NCBI GenBank assembly: GCA_964609155.1
Contig: CAZSRF010000022.1
Coordinates: forward strand, 1-39,150
DNA: 39,150 bases
Direction of reading: 5' to 3'
Source: JAGOUU01 sp964609155
GTDB taxonomy: Bacteria > Pseudomonadota > Gammaproteobacteria > JAGOUU01
Of the stretch, positions 8,154 to 16,273 are shown piece by piece. A program made the position numbers and the translations under genes. Below the pieces are notes generated by a model that worked only from the letters and a program-made list of their open reading frames with translations, made no database searches and was not told the origin of the DNA. Position 1 is the first letter of the stretch. Every line of letters begins with the position of its first letter.

Positions 8154-8185
8154 TAGAATAATACGTAAATAATTCTATTAATTCT
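8146..8185. repeat. 14-bp perfect inverted repeat at the dnaJ-carA junction
   Basis: AGAATTAATAGAAT (8146-8159) and ATTCTATTAATTCT (8172-8185) are exact reverse complements around a 12-base loop. The left arm contains the dnaJ stop codon and the right arm ends 10 bp before the carA ATG. No T-run follows, so it does not look like a simple terminator; it could be an operator or an RNA-processing hairpin. Confidence 0.6.
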
Positions 8186-8195
8186 GGTAAAAATC

Positions 8196-9374
8196 ATGAT
8201 GAGTAGCAATGAGCAGCCGGTTGCAATATTAGCTTTAGAAAATGGACAGGTTTTTACAGGTGTAGCTATTGGCGCTGTAGATAACGTTGCTTACTCTTGT
8301 GGTGAGGTTGTATTTAATACAGCGATGACAGGTTATCAAGAGATCATTAGTGATCCCTCTTATTGTGAACAAATTGTTATGTTCACTATCCCACATATAG
8401 GAAATATTGGCGTAAATGTAGAGGATGAAGAATCCTATAAAGTCTGGTCAAAAGGGATTATAATTTCTTCTCTTTCTTTAATAGACAGCAATTGGCGTTC
8501 AAAAAATAGCTTAAATAATTATTTAATAAAAAATAATTTGATTGGTATTGCAAATATTGATACCCGTGCGTTAACTCATATTCTAAGAGATACAGGGTCT
8601 CAACGTGGGTGTATTTATATAGTAAAAGAAAACGTATCAGAAGATATCTACAAGAAACCTATTGCATTGGCACGTGCTCATCAATCATTAGAAAATACAG
8701 ATCTGGCTAAAATAGTAAGTACAAAAAAGTCTTATTATTATAATAATGGCAATTCTTTACCCAAATATCTTATCGTAGTTTATGACTTTGGTGTGAAACT
8801 ACAAATCTTGAAACTATTAGTTGATCGTAATTGCCAAGTGATGGTAGTGCCTGCAGAAACATCGGCCACGGAAGTGTTACAGCTCAAACCTGATGGTATT
8901 GTTTTATCTAATGGCCCCGGAGATCCTGCTGTTTGTGATTACGCGATTGCTAGTACCAAAGAATTTATTAAACAAGGCATTCCTATCTATGGTATTTGTT
9001 TAGGATTTCAAATTTTAGCTCTTGCTATGGGGGCTAAAACAGTAAAAATGAAATTTGGTCACCATGGTAGTAATCATCCAGTGAAGGATCTTAAGAATAA
9101 TAAAGTCATGATCACTAGTCAAAATCATGGTTTTATGGTAGACCAAGAAAGTCTTACTGCAGAAATAATAGTTACGCATAGATCTCTATTTGATAATACT
9201 ATACAAGGTTTAAAACATCGTACTTTACCGATAACTAGTTTCCAAGGCCATCCGGAAGCTAGCCCTGGTCCAAAAGATATGGAATATTTATTTGATGACT
9301 TTATTGAAAATGTTAAAAATTTTAAAGTCAATTCAACTTGTATGATAAACGAAGAAAAATTAGAAACGAGATAA
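8196..9374 (+). CDS. carA: carbamoyl-phosphate synthase small (glutaminase) subunit
   Basis: CarA hydrolyses glutamine and channels ammonia to CarB for carbamoyl phosphate, the precursor of pyrimidines and arginine. The 392-aa protein has the CarA-specific N-terminal domain with FNTAMTGYQEIISDPSY (about residues 42-58) and a class I glutamine amidotransferase domain. The nucleophile is Cys268 in GICLGFQ, and the catalytic His352 and Glu354 lie in GHPEAS, close to the E. coli numbering. There are two adjacent ATGs (8196 and 8199), and either may be used. It is followed by carB after 5 bp, so the two are one transcription unit. In many gammaproteobacteria dapB lies between dnaJ and carA; here it does not. 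Confidence 0.97.
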   Translation: MMSSNEQPVAILALENGQVFTGVAIGAVDNVAYSCGEVVFNTAMTGYQEIISDPSYCEQIVMFTIPHIGNIGVNVEDEESYKVWSKGIIISSLSLIDSNWRSKNSLNNYLIKNNLIGIANIDTRALTHILRDTGSQRGCIYIVKENVSEDIYKKPIALARAHQSLENTDLAKIVSTKKSYYYNNGNSLPKYLIVVYDFGVKLQILKLLVDRNCQVMVVPAETSATEVLQLKPDGIVLSNGPGDPAVCDYAIASTKEFIKQGIPIYGICLGFQILALAMGAKTVKMKFGHHGSNHPVKDLKNNKVMITSQNHGFMVDQESLTAEIIVTHRSLFDNTIQGLKHRTLPITSFQGHPEASPGPKDMEYLFDDFIENVKNFKVNSTCMINEEKLETR

Positions 9375-9379
9375 ATACT

Positions 9380-12300
9380 ATGCCAAAACGTACAGATATA
9401 AAGTCTATTCTAATTATTGGGGCAGGACCAATTATTATTGGTCAAGCATGTGAGTTTGATTATTCTGGTGCTCAAGCATGTAGAGCTTTACGTCAAGAAG
9501 GTTATAGAATTATTTTAATTAATTCTAACCCTGCAACGATTATGACTGATCCAGAGATGGCAGATGCTACATATATAGAACCTATTAGATGGCAGACAGT
9601 TGCAACTATTATAGAAAAAGAACGGCCTGATGCTATTTTACCAACAATGGGTGGGCAAACTGCGTTGAACTGTGCGCTTGATTTGGCTAAAAACGGTATT
9701 TTAAAAAAATATAATATTGAATTAATTGGTGCTAATCAAGAATCAATCGATAAAGCAGAAGATCGCGAAAAATTTGCCAAAGCAATGCGCAAGATCAATT
9801 TAGCAGTACCTCGTTCTGCTATTGCTCACAGTCTAGAAGAAGCCATACAAGTACAGGCGTCTATTGGTTATCCAACTATTATTCGTCCTTCATTTACTAT
9901 GGGAGGAACAGGTGGCGGCATAGCCTATAATCAAGAAGAATTTCTTGAAATTTGTAAATTTGGTCTTGAATCATCACCTACCCATGAGCTACTGATAGAA
10001 GAGTCTTTAATTGGTTGGAAAGAATTTGAAATGGAGGTTGTAAGGGACAGTAATGATAATTGTATTATTGTTTGTTCTATTGAAAACCTTGATCCTATGG
10101 GCGTACACACAGGTGACTCCATAACTGTAGCACCTGCACTTACGCTAACAGATAAAGAATATCAGGTTATGCGTAATGCTGCTATTGCAGTATTGCGAGA
10201 AATTGGTGTTGCAACAGGTGGCTCTAATGTTCAGTTTGCAGTTAACCCAAAAGATGGCCGCATGATTGTTATTGAGATGAATCCAAGAGTATCAAGATCT
10301 TCAGCTTTAGCATCCAAAGCAACTGGATTCCCTATTGCAAAAATTGCAGCAAAATTAGCAGTAGGATATACTTTAGATGAGCTTGCTAATGATATCACTG
10401 GTGGTATGACTCCCGCTTCATTTGAACCAACAGTAGATTATGTTGTTGTTAAAATACCTAGATTTAATTTTGAGAAATTCCCCAACACTGATCGTATCTT
10501 GACTACTCAGATGAAATCAGTGGGTGAAGTGATGGCAATTGGCAGAACTTTTGCTCAGGCTTTTCAAAAAGCTTTATGTGGACTTGAAACTGGACTATAT
10601 GGCTTAAAGTCAGTTTATAATTATTTTGTTAATTCTGGAGAATTTAATAAAACCACAGTTGAATTATTAGCAATTATTAGAAGCGAGCTGCAACACACTC
10701 GCCCTGATCGGATACGATATATAGCGGATGCTTTACGGTTAGATTTGGATATTGAGAGTATTCATAACCTCACAAATATTGATCCATGGTTTCTAACGGA
10801 AATTAAGAATCTGATAATTTTAGAAAAAAAATTACACCATTGCTTTATTGCAGCAGATAAACAAATTGAGCATATTGATACTAAATTTTTATTACAATTA
10901 AAACAATATGGTTTTTCTGATAGATACATAGCCAATTTTTTATCAGTATATTCTAATCAGCCTATTTTAGAGGATGCAATAAGAAATCTTAGATATAAGT
11001 TAAATATAAGGCCTATTTATAAACATGTGGATACATGTGCTGCTGAATTTCCGAGTAAAACATCATATCTTTATTCTTCTTATGATACCTATACAGAGTC
11101 TAGTGTGGGTAATAAGAAAAAAATTGTAATACTTGGTGGTGGACCTAATAGAATAGGACAGGGAATCGAATTTGATTATTGCTGTGTGCATGCTGTGCTT
11201 GCGATGAAAAAGGCAGGTTATGAAGCTATCATGATTAACTGTAACCCGGAAACTGTTTCTACTGATTATGATCTTGCTGATAAATTATATTTTGAGCCTT
11301 TAACGTTGGAGCATGTTATAGAAATTATCAATCTTGAACAACCAGATGGTGTGGTTGTTCATTATGGTGGGCAAACACCACTTAAACTAGCTAAATCATT
11401 AGACTCCTTAGGAGTGAAAATTATTGGAACTTCACCAGATGCAATAGATTTGGCTGAGGATAGAGATCGATTTAGTAAATTAGTCAAAAAATTGGGCTTA
11501 AAACAACCTGATAATGATATAGCTAAAAATTATGATGAAGGTATAAGAAAAGCAAAAAAATTAGGTTATCCTCTTATGGTCAGACCGTCATATGTCCTAG
11601 GCGGTCAAGCTATGGAAATTGTTTATGATGAAGATGAGTTAAACAGTTATTTACACAGCGCTGTTGCCGTTTCAGACAACTCGCCAGTATTACTAGATAG
11701 GTTTATTGATGACGCAGTTGAAGTAGATATTGATGCAGTCAGTGATGGTAAGGATATAATTATTTGTGGCGTTATGGAACATATAGAGCAAGCAGGAGTG
11801 CATTCAGGAGACTCTGCCTGCAGTTTGCCACCTTATGATCTAACAATAGAGATTCAGATAAAAATAAAAGATCAAATGCGTGCGTTAGTAAAAGAATTAG
11901 GTGTGATTGGTTTGGTAAATGCTCAATTCGCAGTGTGTGGCCAAGATATCTATGTGTTAGAAGTTAATCCACGTGCTTCAAGAACCGTGCCTTTTGTGGC
12001 AAAAGCCACTGGTATAGCATGGGCGCAAGTCGCAGCTTTGTGTATGGTTGGTCAAAGTTTAGCTATGCAGAAAATCATGGTAGATCCTGAATTAAATTAT
12101 TTTTCAGTTAAGCTACCAGTTTTTCCTTTTAATAAATTTCCTGGTAGTGATCCAATCTTAGGTCCGGAAATGAAGTCTACAGGTGAAGTTATGGGTATAG
12201 GTACTAGCTTTGCTATGAGTTTTGCTAAAGCTCAATTGGCAGCAGGGGTAGTAATCAAAAAACGTCGTTTTGCTTTATTAAGTGTGAAAGATCAAGATAA

Positions 12301-12652
12301 AACAAAGATTATAGCTATTGCTAATGACTTAATTAGTTTAGGTTTTAAGCTGCATGCTACTAAGGGTACGGCTCTAGTATTAAATAGTAATAATATCCCT
12401 TGTGAATCGGTTAACAAAGTTGCCGAGGGTAGGCCACATATTGTAGACTTATTAAAAAATGGAGAGATAGATTTAATTGTTAATACTACATCGGGTAAAA
12501 AAGCGATAGAAGATTCTTATATAATTAGACGAACTGCTTTACAATATAAAGTAACTTATACAACAACTATTGCAGGTAGTCAGGCTATAATTCGTGCCCT
12601 GCAACATACAAATGATGAAACGTGTTATAAACTTCAAGAATTGCATAGCTAA
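9380..12652 (+). CDS. carB: carbamoyl-phosphate synthase large subunit
   Basis: CarB uses two ATP to make carbamoyl phosphate from bicarbonate and the ammonia released by CarA. From ATG 9380 it has 1090 aa, slightly longer than the usual ~1073. It starts MPKRTDIKSILIIGAGP, the conserved N-terminus; a longer reading from 9338 would add 14 residues and overlap carA. Two homologous halves are clear: GAGPIIIGQACEFDYSG near residue 20 and GGGPNRIGQGIEFDYC near residue 590, each followed by an ATP-grasp domain. The C-terminal ~140 residues form the methylglyoxal-synthase-like allosteric domain (HATKGTA, then EGRPHIVDLL and VNTTSGKK). No key block is missing. The ornithine/UMP response itself cannot be read from sequence. 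Confidence 0.98.
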   Translation: MPKRTDIKSILIIGAGPIIIGQACEFDYSGAQACRALRQEGYRIILINSNPATIMTDPEMADATYIEPIRWQTVATIIEKERPDAILPTMGGQTALNCALDLAKNGILKKYNIELIGANQESIDKAEDREKFAKAMRKINLAVPRSAIAHSLEEAIQVQASIGYPTIIRPSFTMGGTGGGIAYNQEEFLEICKFGLESSPTHELLIEESLIGWKEFEMEVVRDSNDNCIIVCSIENLDPMGVHTGDSITVAPALTLTDKEYQVMRNAAIAVLREIGVATGGSNVQFAVNPKDGRMIVIEMNPRVSRSSALASKATGFPIAKIAAKLAVGYTLDELANDITGGMTPASFEPTVDYVVVKIPRFNFEKFPNTDRILTTQMKSVGEVMAIGRTFAQAFQKALCGLETGLYGLKSVYNYFVNSGEFNKTTVELLAIIRSELQHTRPDRIRYIADALRLDLDIESIHNLTNIDPWFLTEIKNLIILEKKLHHCFIAADKQIEHIDTKFLLQLKQYGFSDRYIANFLSVYSNQPILEDAIRNLRYKLNIRPIYKHVDTCAAEFPSKTSYLYSSYDTYTESSVGNKKKIVILGGGPNRIGQGIEFDYCCVHAVLAMKKAGYEAIMINCNPETVSTDYDLADKLYFEPLTLEHVIEIINLEQPDGVVVHYGGQTPLKLAKSLDSLGVKIIGTSPDAIDLAEDRDRFSKLVKKLGLKQPDNDIAKNYDEGIRKAKKLGYPLMVRPSYVLGGQAMEIVYDEDELNSYLHSAVAVSDNSPVLLDRFIDDAVEVDIDAVSDGKDIIICGVMEHIEQAGVHSGDSACSLPPYDLTIEIQIKIKDQMRALVKELGVIGLVNAQFAVCGQDIYVLEVNPRASRTVPFVAKATGIAWAQVAALCMVGQSLAMQKIMVDPELNYFSVKLPVFPFNKFPGSDPILGPEMKSTGEVMGIGTSFAMSFAKAQLAAGVVIKKRRFALLSVKDQDKTKIIAIANDLISLGFKLHATKGTALVLNSNNIPCESVNKVAEGRPHIVDLLKNGEIDLIVNTTSGKKAIEDSYIIRRTALQYKVTYTTTIAGSQAIIRALQHTNDETCYKLQELHS

Positions 12653-12678
12653 TTTTTAAAATTAGCAAAATTTATATT

Positions 12679-12684
12679 AGGAGG
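12679..12684 (+). promoter_or_regulatory. consensus ribosome binding site for greA
   Basis: AGGAGG lies four bases before the greA ATG at 12689. It is one of the few full-consensus Shine-Dalgarno sites in this window and supports that start. Confidence 0.75.
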
Positions 12685-12688
12685 TAAT

Positions 12689-13165
12689 ATGTCCCAGGTA
12701 CCTATGACTGTCAATGGTGCAGAAAAATTAAAACAAGAACTTGCTCATTTGAAAACAGTTGAACGCCCAAGAATTATTAATGCTATCGCTGAAGCACGAG
12801 CCTTAGGCGATCTTAAAGAGAATGCAGAATATCATGCAGCAAAAGAACAGCAAAGTTTTATAGAAGGCAGGATAGCTAGTATTGAACAGAAGCTTGGAAA
12901 TGCCAGAGTTATTGATATATCGACTATAGCAAATACAGGTCGTGTCATATTTGGTGTTACGGTTACACTACTAAATGTAGCTACAGATCAAGAGGTTACT
13001 TACACCATTGTTGGTGATGACGAAGCTGATATAAAGCAGAACAAAATTTCTATAAGTTCCCCGATTGCAAGAGGCTTAATTGGTAAAAATGTGGGCGATG
13101 AAGTAGGGATTAATGCACCTAATGGGACTGTGCATTATGAGTTGATTAGTGTTGAGCATTTGTAG
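12689..13165 (+). CDS. greA: GreA transcription elongation factor
   Basis: GreA enters the RNA polymerase secondary channel and stimulates cleavage of backtracked RNA. The 158-aa protein has the normal length. The N-terminal coiled coil (about residues 8-75) carries the tip motif LGDLKENAEYHAAK, with acidic residues Asp41 and Glu44 that act in catalysis. The C-terminal FKBP-like domain contains the IVGDDEAD and SPIARGLIGKNVGDEV blocks. It lies 36 bp after carB with no terminator between, so it is probably co-transcribed with carAB, an order also known from Pseudomonas. Nothing is unusual in the protein. Confidence 0.97.
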   Translation: MSQVPMTVNGAEKLKQELAHLKTVERPRIINAIAEARALGDLKENAEYHAAKEQQSFIEGRIASIEQKLGNARVIDISTIANTGRVIFGVTVTLLNVATDQEVTYTIVGDDEADIKQNKISISSPIARGLIGKNVGDEVGINAPNGTVHYELISVEHL

Positions 13166-13241
13166 AATTGATCTAACTTCCTGATAACATTTAGCGATGC
13201 GGTTGCGAGCAAGGCTAAAATTTTAATTGAGGTAAGAGAAA

Positions 13242-13550
13242 ATGAGTAATAAAAATTTAATAGACAATGCACACGATCTCGCTAATGATCTCTATTCAGT
13301 AGGAGCTATTGATATTGTAACTATGCGTGAATATGATGCTTTATATCTTAAGCCTGTTCGTCCTCTAAAACCCAGAGAAATCAAAGCTATTAGATTGAGA
13401 GAAAAAGTAAGTCAGGCGATTTTTGCTAAATACTTAAATACAACTACGTCTACTATAAAACAATGGGAGCAAGGAGAGAAACATCCAAGAGGTACTTCTT
13501 TAAAATTATTAAATATTGTTTCAGATCGTGGTTTAGATATTCTCCAGTAG
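13242..13550 (+). CDS. XRE/HigA-like antitoxin-type regulator without a visible toxin
   Basis: This 102-aa protein has an N-terminal helical segment (about residues 1-40) and a C-terminal helix-turn-helix (about 48-95) with KPREIKAIRLREKVSQAIFA, LNTTTSTIKQWEQG and the closing LLNIVSDRGLDIL. That arrangement is typical of NadS/HigA-type antitoxins and related transcription factors, where the DNA-binding WEQG helix is conserved. Such genes normally sit beside a small RelE/HigB-like toxin. Here greA is 76 bp upstream and a converging apbE-like gene is 79 bp downstream, leaving no room for a toxin. A GAGG ribosome site precedes the ATG. It may be an orphan regulator left after toxin loss, or one acting in trans. 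Confidence 0.82.
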   Translation: MSNKNLIDNAHDLANDLYSVGAIDIVTMREYDALYLKPVRPLKPREIKAIRLREKVSQAIFAKYLNTTTSTIKQWEQGEKHPRGTSLKLLNIVSDRGLDILQ

Positions 13551-13629
13551 TGGGGTACCATCGTCTTTTTTAAGTGTGCAATTAATAGCCTTTATGTATC
13601 AGAGGGACCAGGAAGTTGCTACTAACGTA

Positions 13630-14619
13630 TCAGATTAGAATATATTTTTCTAACCCCATTGACCTAGCAACTTTAGCATAATCGCTTTTCCCTGCGATTA
13701 ACAAAGCTGTAGCTCCTGCATCACTAATATAGGGATCACGATGAATAACAGTGACAGAATCAAAGCCCTCTGATGGTCTACCTGTTTTAGGATTGATAAG
13801 GTGATGTTCGGCGTTATTATTACGCCTAGCATAAACTCCAGATGTAGAAATGGTCTCGTTATTGTGCAGTTCTAGGTTTATTGGGGTGTTATTTTTAGGG
13901 TTATTAACAGCAATGACCCAGGGGGTATTTATATTTTTTTTACCCATAACATAAATATCTCCGCCAACATTTATCAGAGCATTCTTGATATCTATAGCTA
14001 ATAGAATATTTCTAATTTCTAGCATTGCTCTTGCTTTTATAAAACCACTTAAGTCTAATTGTAAATTAGTGTTGTTATTTTTTATTTCTAATTTTTTATA
14101 ATTAATTTTGATATCAGTTGGAGCAGGAAGATTTTTTATATATTCTGCATAATTGATTTTGTGGCGATTGTCATTGTATTTATTATTTATTGGGTTATCT
14201 TGATGGAAGCCCCAGTAGGCTATTAATTTTCCTATGGCAGGATTAAAGTAGTGTAAAGATTTTTGGTATAGATCTTTGGATAATTCAATAATTTCTATTA
14301 TTTCTAGATTGGTTTTGAACCACTTTAATGTTGCAAGATTATTATTTAAATCTTTAAGTTCACCAGCACGCCATGGGTGCCATTTATAGTGTAACTTATG
14401 CAAAAGGTTGTCTATTTTATCAATAGTTTGTTGTGATAACGCTTCTTCAGTTGGTGCAAGAGTAAGTTGGATGATTGTTCCGAAATGTAAAAAATGATAT
14501 CTCTGGGTAGTTTGTTTCTCTTGAGAGAGTGAGATAAAACAGAAAAAAAAAGTAACAAGTAGAGCAACAATAGTACTGCCCAGTATTAGTTTTTTATTTA
14601 AAAGTGATGTTGTAGCCAT
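13630..14619 (-). CDS. apbE: ApbE-family FAD:protein FMN transferase
   Basis: ApbE enzymes attach FMN to Thr/Ser of redox proteins such as Rnf or Nqr subunits on the outer face of the inner membrane. This 329-aa protein has an uncleaved-anchor-like hydrophobic segment at about residues 11-31, then the ApbE domain. Motifs seen: FNPAIGKLIAYWGF (about residue 126), LDLSGFIKARA (about 190) in place of the usual LGGIAKGYA, VGGDIYVMG (about 218), ETISTSGVYARR (about 256) and HHLINPKTGRPSEGF (about 271), followed by the Mg-site segment DAGATALLIAG. The DLSGFIKARA variant is somewhat diverged but acceptable. The tail is short, ending at EKYILI. No flavinylation substrate is encoded in the window. It is monocistronic and convergent with the XRE gene. 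Confidence 0.9.
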   Translation of the reverse strand: MATTSLLNKKLILGSTIVALLVTFFFCFISLSQEKQTTQRYHFLHFGTIIQLTLAPTEEALSQQTIDKIDNLLHKLHYKWHPWRAGELKDLNNNLATLKWFKTNLEIIEIIELSKDLYQKSLHYFNPAIGKLIAYWGFHQDNPINNKYNDNRHKINYAEYIKNLPAPTDIKINYKKLEIKNNNTNLQLDLSGFIKARAMLEIRNILLAIDIKNALINVGGDIYVMGKKNINTPWVIAVNNPKNNTPINLELHNNETISTSGVYARRNNNAEHHLINPKTGRPSEGFDSVTVIHRDPYISDAGATALLIAGKSDYAKVARSMGLEKYILI

Positions 14620-14803
14620 GTGTAAGAAAGGGATAATAAATTTTTTTTATAGCTCACATTATACACTATTATGGAGGCTTGAAGTGTTTGTGTTTGTTTG
14701 GAGTATTTAGGTTAAAAGTTTGACAGTAAACTTATTTTTGCTAGGATTGAATTATAATAATTAAATTAATTGTATATCAATGTATTATTTAGGGGATTAA
14801 ACT

Positions 14804-15901
14804 ATGCAACAACCAACTTCTAACGGTTTGAGTAAAAAAGTTCAAAAAGCAATTCTAGCATCGTGTTTGTTTACTGTAGTTGCTAGTTCATCTTCTTATG
14901 CAGGCTTTTGGGACACTATTAAAGATTGGTGGTATGGTACGCCAGAAAAGGCTACTGAGGCTAAACCTGTGCCCCCTACAAGTGCTCAAGTGAAAACTGT
15001 GCCACATGCTCCTGCTTTACCTGCGCCAGCTGCAGCTGCTACCTCTGCTCCAAGTACTGGTGCAGGTGTTAACACTAATATGGGTACAGCAGGCACAGCA
15101 GTGCATAACAATACAGTAACTGGGGCGAATACTATGCCAGCTCCTGCTAATAATAATGTTAATAATGTTAATAATGTGACTTCTGGTAGCTCTAGTATGC
15201 CAAATGCTACAACTAGTAACATTAATAGTATGACTCCAGATAATTCTAAAGCATCTAATGTTACAGGTACTACTACTAATAATAATAGTATGATTCCCGC
15301 TAACCCTGGTATCGCAACGGGTGTGAATAACAATGCAGCTCCTTCTAGCTCTAGTGTTGTAACAGGTAATAATAATAATTCTACTTCTGGAGATAGTTCT
15401 AGCGTTTCAAATAACCCAGTGAATAATATGTTGAGCAATACAGGTACTACATCAGGTGGAGCAGCAACCTCAAGTTCTGTAGCACCTAATGCTAATACTG
15501 TATCAGGCGGGGCAGCAACCTCAAGTTCTGTAGCACCTAATGCTAATACTGTATCAGGCGGGGCAGCAACTTCAAATTCTGTTACATCAGGATCAGGTGA
15601 GGTAGCTGGTTCGGGATCTGCAACAACTGGCATGAGTAATGGTATGAATAATGCTGCACCAGTAGTAAATAACATGGGGCCATCAACTTCTAACACTTCT
15701 ACTGCAAATAACATGGGCTCTAGTGCTAATACTAATAGTTCAGGCAGTACAAGTGGAGCTATGGATTCGAATACCAACACTACTAATAATCCAATTAATA
15801 ATGGCAGTACAAATGTTACTATTACACCAAACCCTATAGGCAACGGCAATAGTAATAGTAATAATGCAAGTGTTACAGGCTCTGATAGTATGTCTCATTA
15901 A
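14804..15901 (+). CDS. exported Asn/Ser/Thr-rich low-complexity repeat protein
   Basis: I do not recognise a family. Residues 1-33 look like a Sec signal peptide: basic start (KKVQK), hydrophobic ILASCLFTVVA, and an SSSSYA site with cleavage before Gly. A short folded-looking motif, GFWDTIKDWWYGTPEKA, follows, then a Pro/Ala stretch (about 55-85). The remaining ~280 residues are Asn, Ser, Thr, Gly and Ala with almost no charged residues and no cysteines after the signal. A 17-residue unit beginning GGAATSSSV occurs twice exactly and once in part (51-bp DNA repeats at 15455-15556 plus a partial copy). Such sequence suggests a flexible surface or secreted polymer, or an adhesin-like coat; this is inference. 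An ATTTAGGGG ribosome site precedes the ATG. Confidence 0.85.
   Translation: MQQPTSNGLSKKVQKAILASCLFTVVASSSSYAGFWDTIKDWWYGTPEKATEAKPVPPTSAQVKTVPHAPALPAPAAAATSAPSTGAGVNTNMGTAGTAVHNNTVTGANTMPAPANNNVNNVNNVTSGSSSMPNATTSNINSMTPDNSKASNVTGTTTNNNSMIPANPGIATGVNNNAAPSSSSVVTGNNNNSTSGDSSSVSNNPVNNMLSNTGTTSGGAATSSSVAPNANTVSGGAATSSSVAPNANTVSGGAATSNSVTSGSGEVAGSGSATTGMSNGMNNAAPVVNNMGPSTSNTSTANNMGSSANTNSSGSTSGAMDSNTNTTNNPINNGSTNVTITPNPIGNGNSNSNNASVTGSDSMSH
15455..15580 (+). repeat. 51-bp in-frame tandem repeats
   Basis: Two near-identical 51-bp units lie at 15455-15505 and 15506-15556, and a third partial, diverged unit starts at 15557. The first unit differs from the second mainly at GGTGGA versus GGCGGG. 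The unit length is a multiple of three, so gain or loss of copies would keep the frame. Confidence 0.9.
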
Positions 15902-15916
15902 TTAATTAGTGCATAA

Positions 15917-15960
15917 AAAGTTCTTCTTCAGGCTATTTTAGAGCAAGACAGAAGAACTTT
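15917..15960 (+). terminator. interrupted terminator-like hairpin after the low-complexity gene
   Basis: AAAGTTCTTCT (15917-15927) pairs exactly with AGAAGAACTTT (15950-15960) around a 22-base loop, 16 bp after the stop codon. The expected T-rich tail is not directly next to it; a similar tail (CTTTCTTTGC) occurs after the palindromic element at 16228-16237, as if the element had been inserted into the terminator. Confidence 0.5.
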
Positions 15961-15963
15961 CGC

Positions 15964-16222
15964 AGATACGTTCACCCTGTAAGGTGATTAAAATACGGCG
16001 TCATTGCGAAAATGTCGCCAACTCCTAAATCGAAAAGAATTCCATACGAGCGCGACATTTGAAGCAATCCAGGATCGATCTAGATAGGAACTGAAAAATT
16101 TTCTAAATTGATCTGGATTGCTTCAAATGCTGCGCCAGTCTGGTGTTTTTCTCAATATCGAAGTTGGCAGCATTTTCGCAATGACGCCGTATTTTAATCA
16201 CCATAGTATGGTGAACGTATCT
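15964..16222. mobile_element. ~259-bp MITE-like palindromic repeat element
   Basis: The ends are a 13-bp inverted pair (15964-15976 with 16210-16222). Inside it a 32-bp perfect inverted pair (15983-16014 with 16171-16202) carries the core GGCGTCATTGCGAAAATG, and a 17-bp pair (16056-16072 with 16113-16129) carries GAAGCAATCC. Each outer arm also folds on itself (CACC-loop-GGTG). No transposase or other gene is inside. Palindromes with GTCATTGCGA and GAAGCAATCC words are, from memory, frequent in Rickettsia- and Legionella-type genomes; this match is by eye. The 8-bp word GAACTTTC flanks both sides (15954-15961 and 16225-16232) and may be a target duplication. Confidence 0.8.
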
Positions 16223-16273
16223 ATGAACTTTCTTTGCACATAAGATTATATAAAACTCTAAAAAAATAAAAGG

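Larger units (their letters stand above)
15902..16273. other. 372-bp non-coding gap holding a hairpin and a palindromic element
   Basis: The gap between the low-complexity gene and gshB contains no credible gene. It holds an 11-bp hairpin (15917-15960), the large inverted-repeat element (15964-16222), and about 50 bp of plain AT-rich DNA before the gshB stop codon. Confidence 0.8.

Noticed and set aside
14720..14758. TTGACA at 14720-14725 and TATAAT at 14753-14758 before the low-complexity gene, at first sight a sigma-70 promoter.
   Set aside because: The spacing is 27 bp, far from the usual 16-18, so they cannot form one promoter. The TATAAT may still be a -10 with a poor -35.
14986..15849. 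A 287-codon open frame on the minus strand opposite the Asn/Ser/Thr-rich gene, giving a very hydrophobic Leu/Val/Pro-rich product.
   Set aside because: It mirrors the biased codons of the repeat gene (few stop-forming triplets on the reverse strand), lies wholly inside it, and has no ribosome site or family resemblance.
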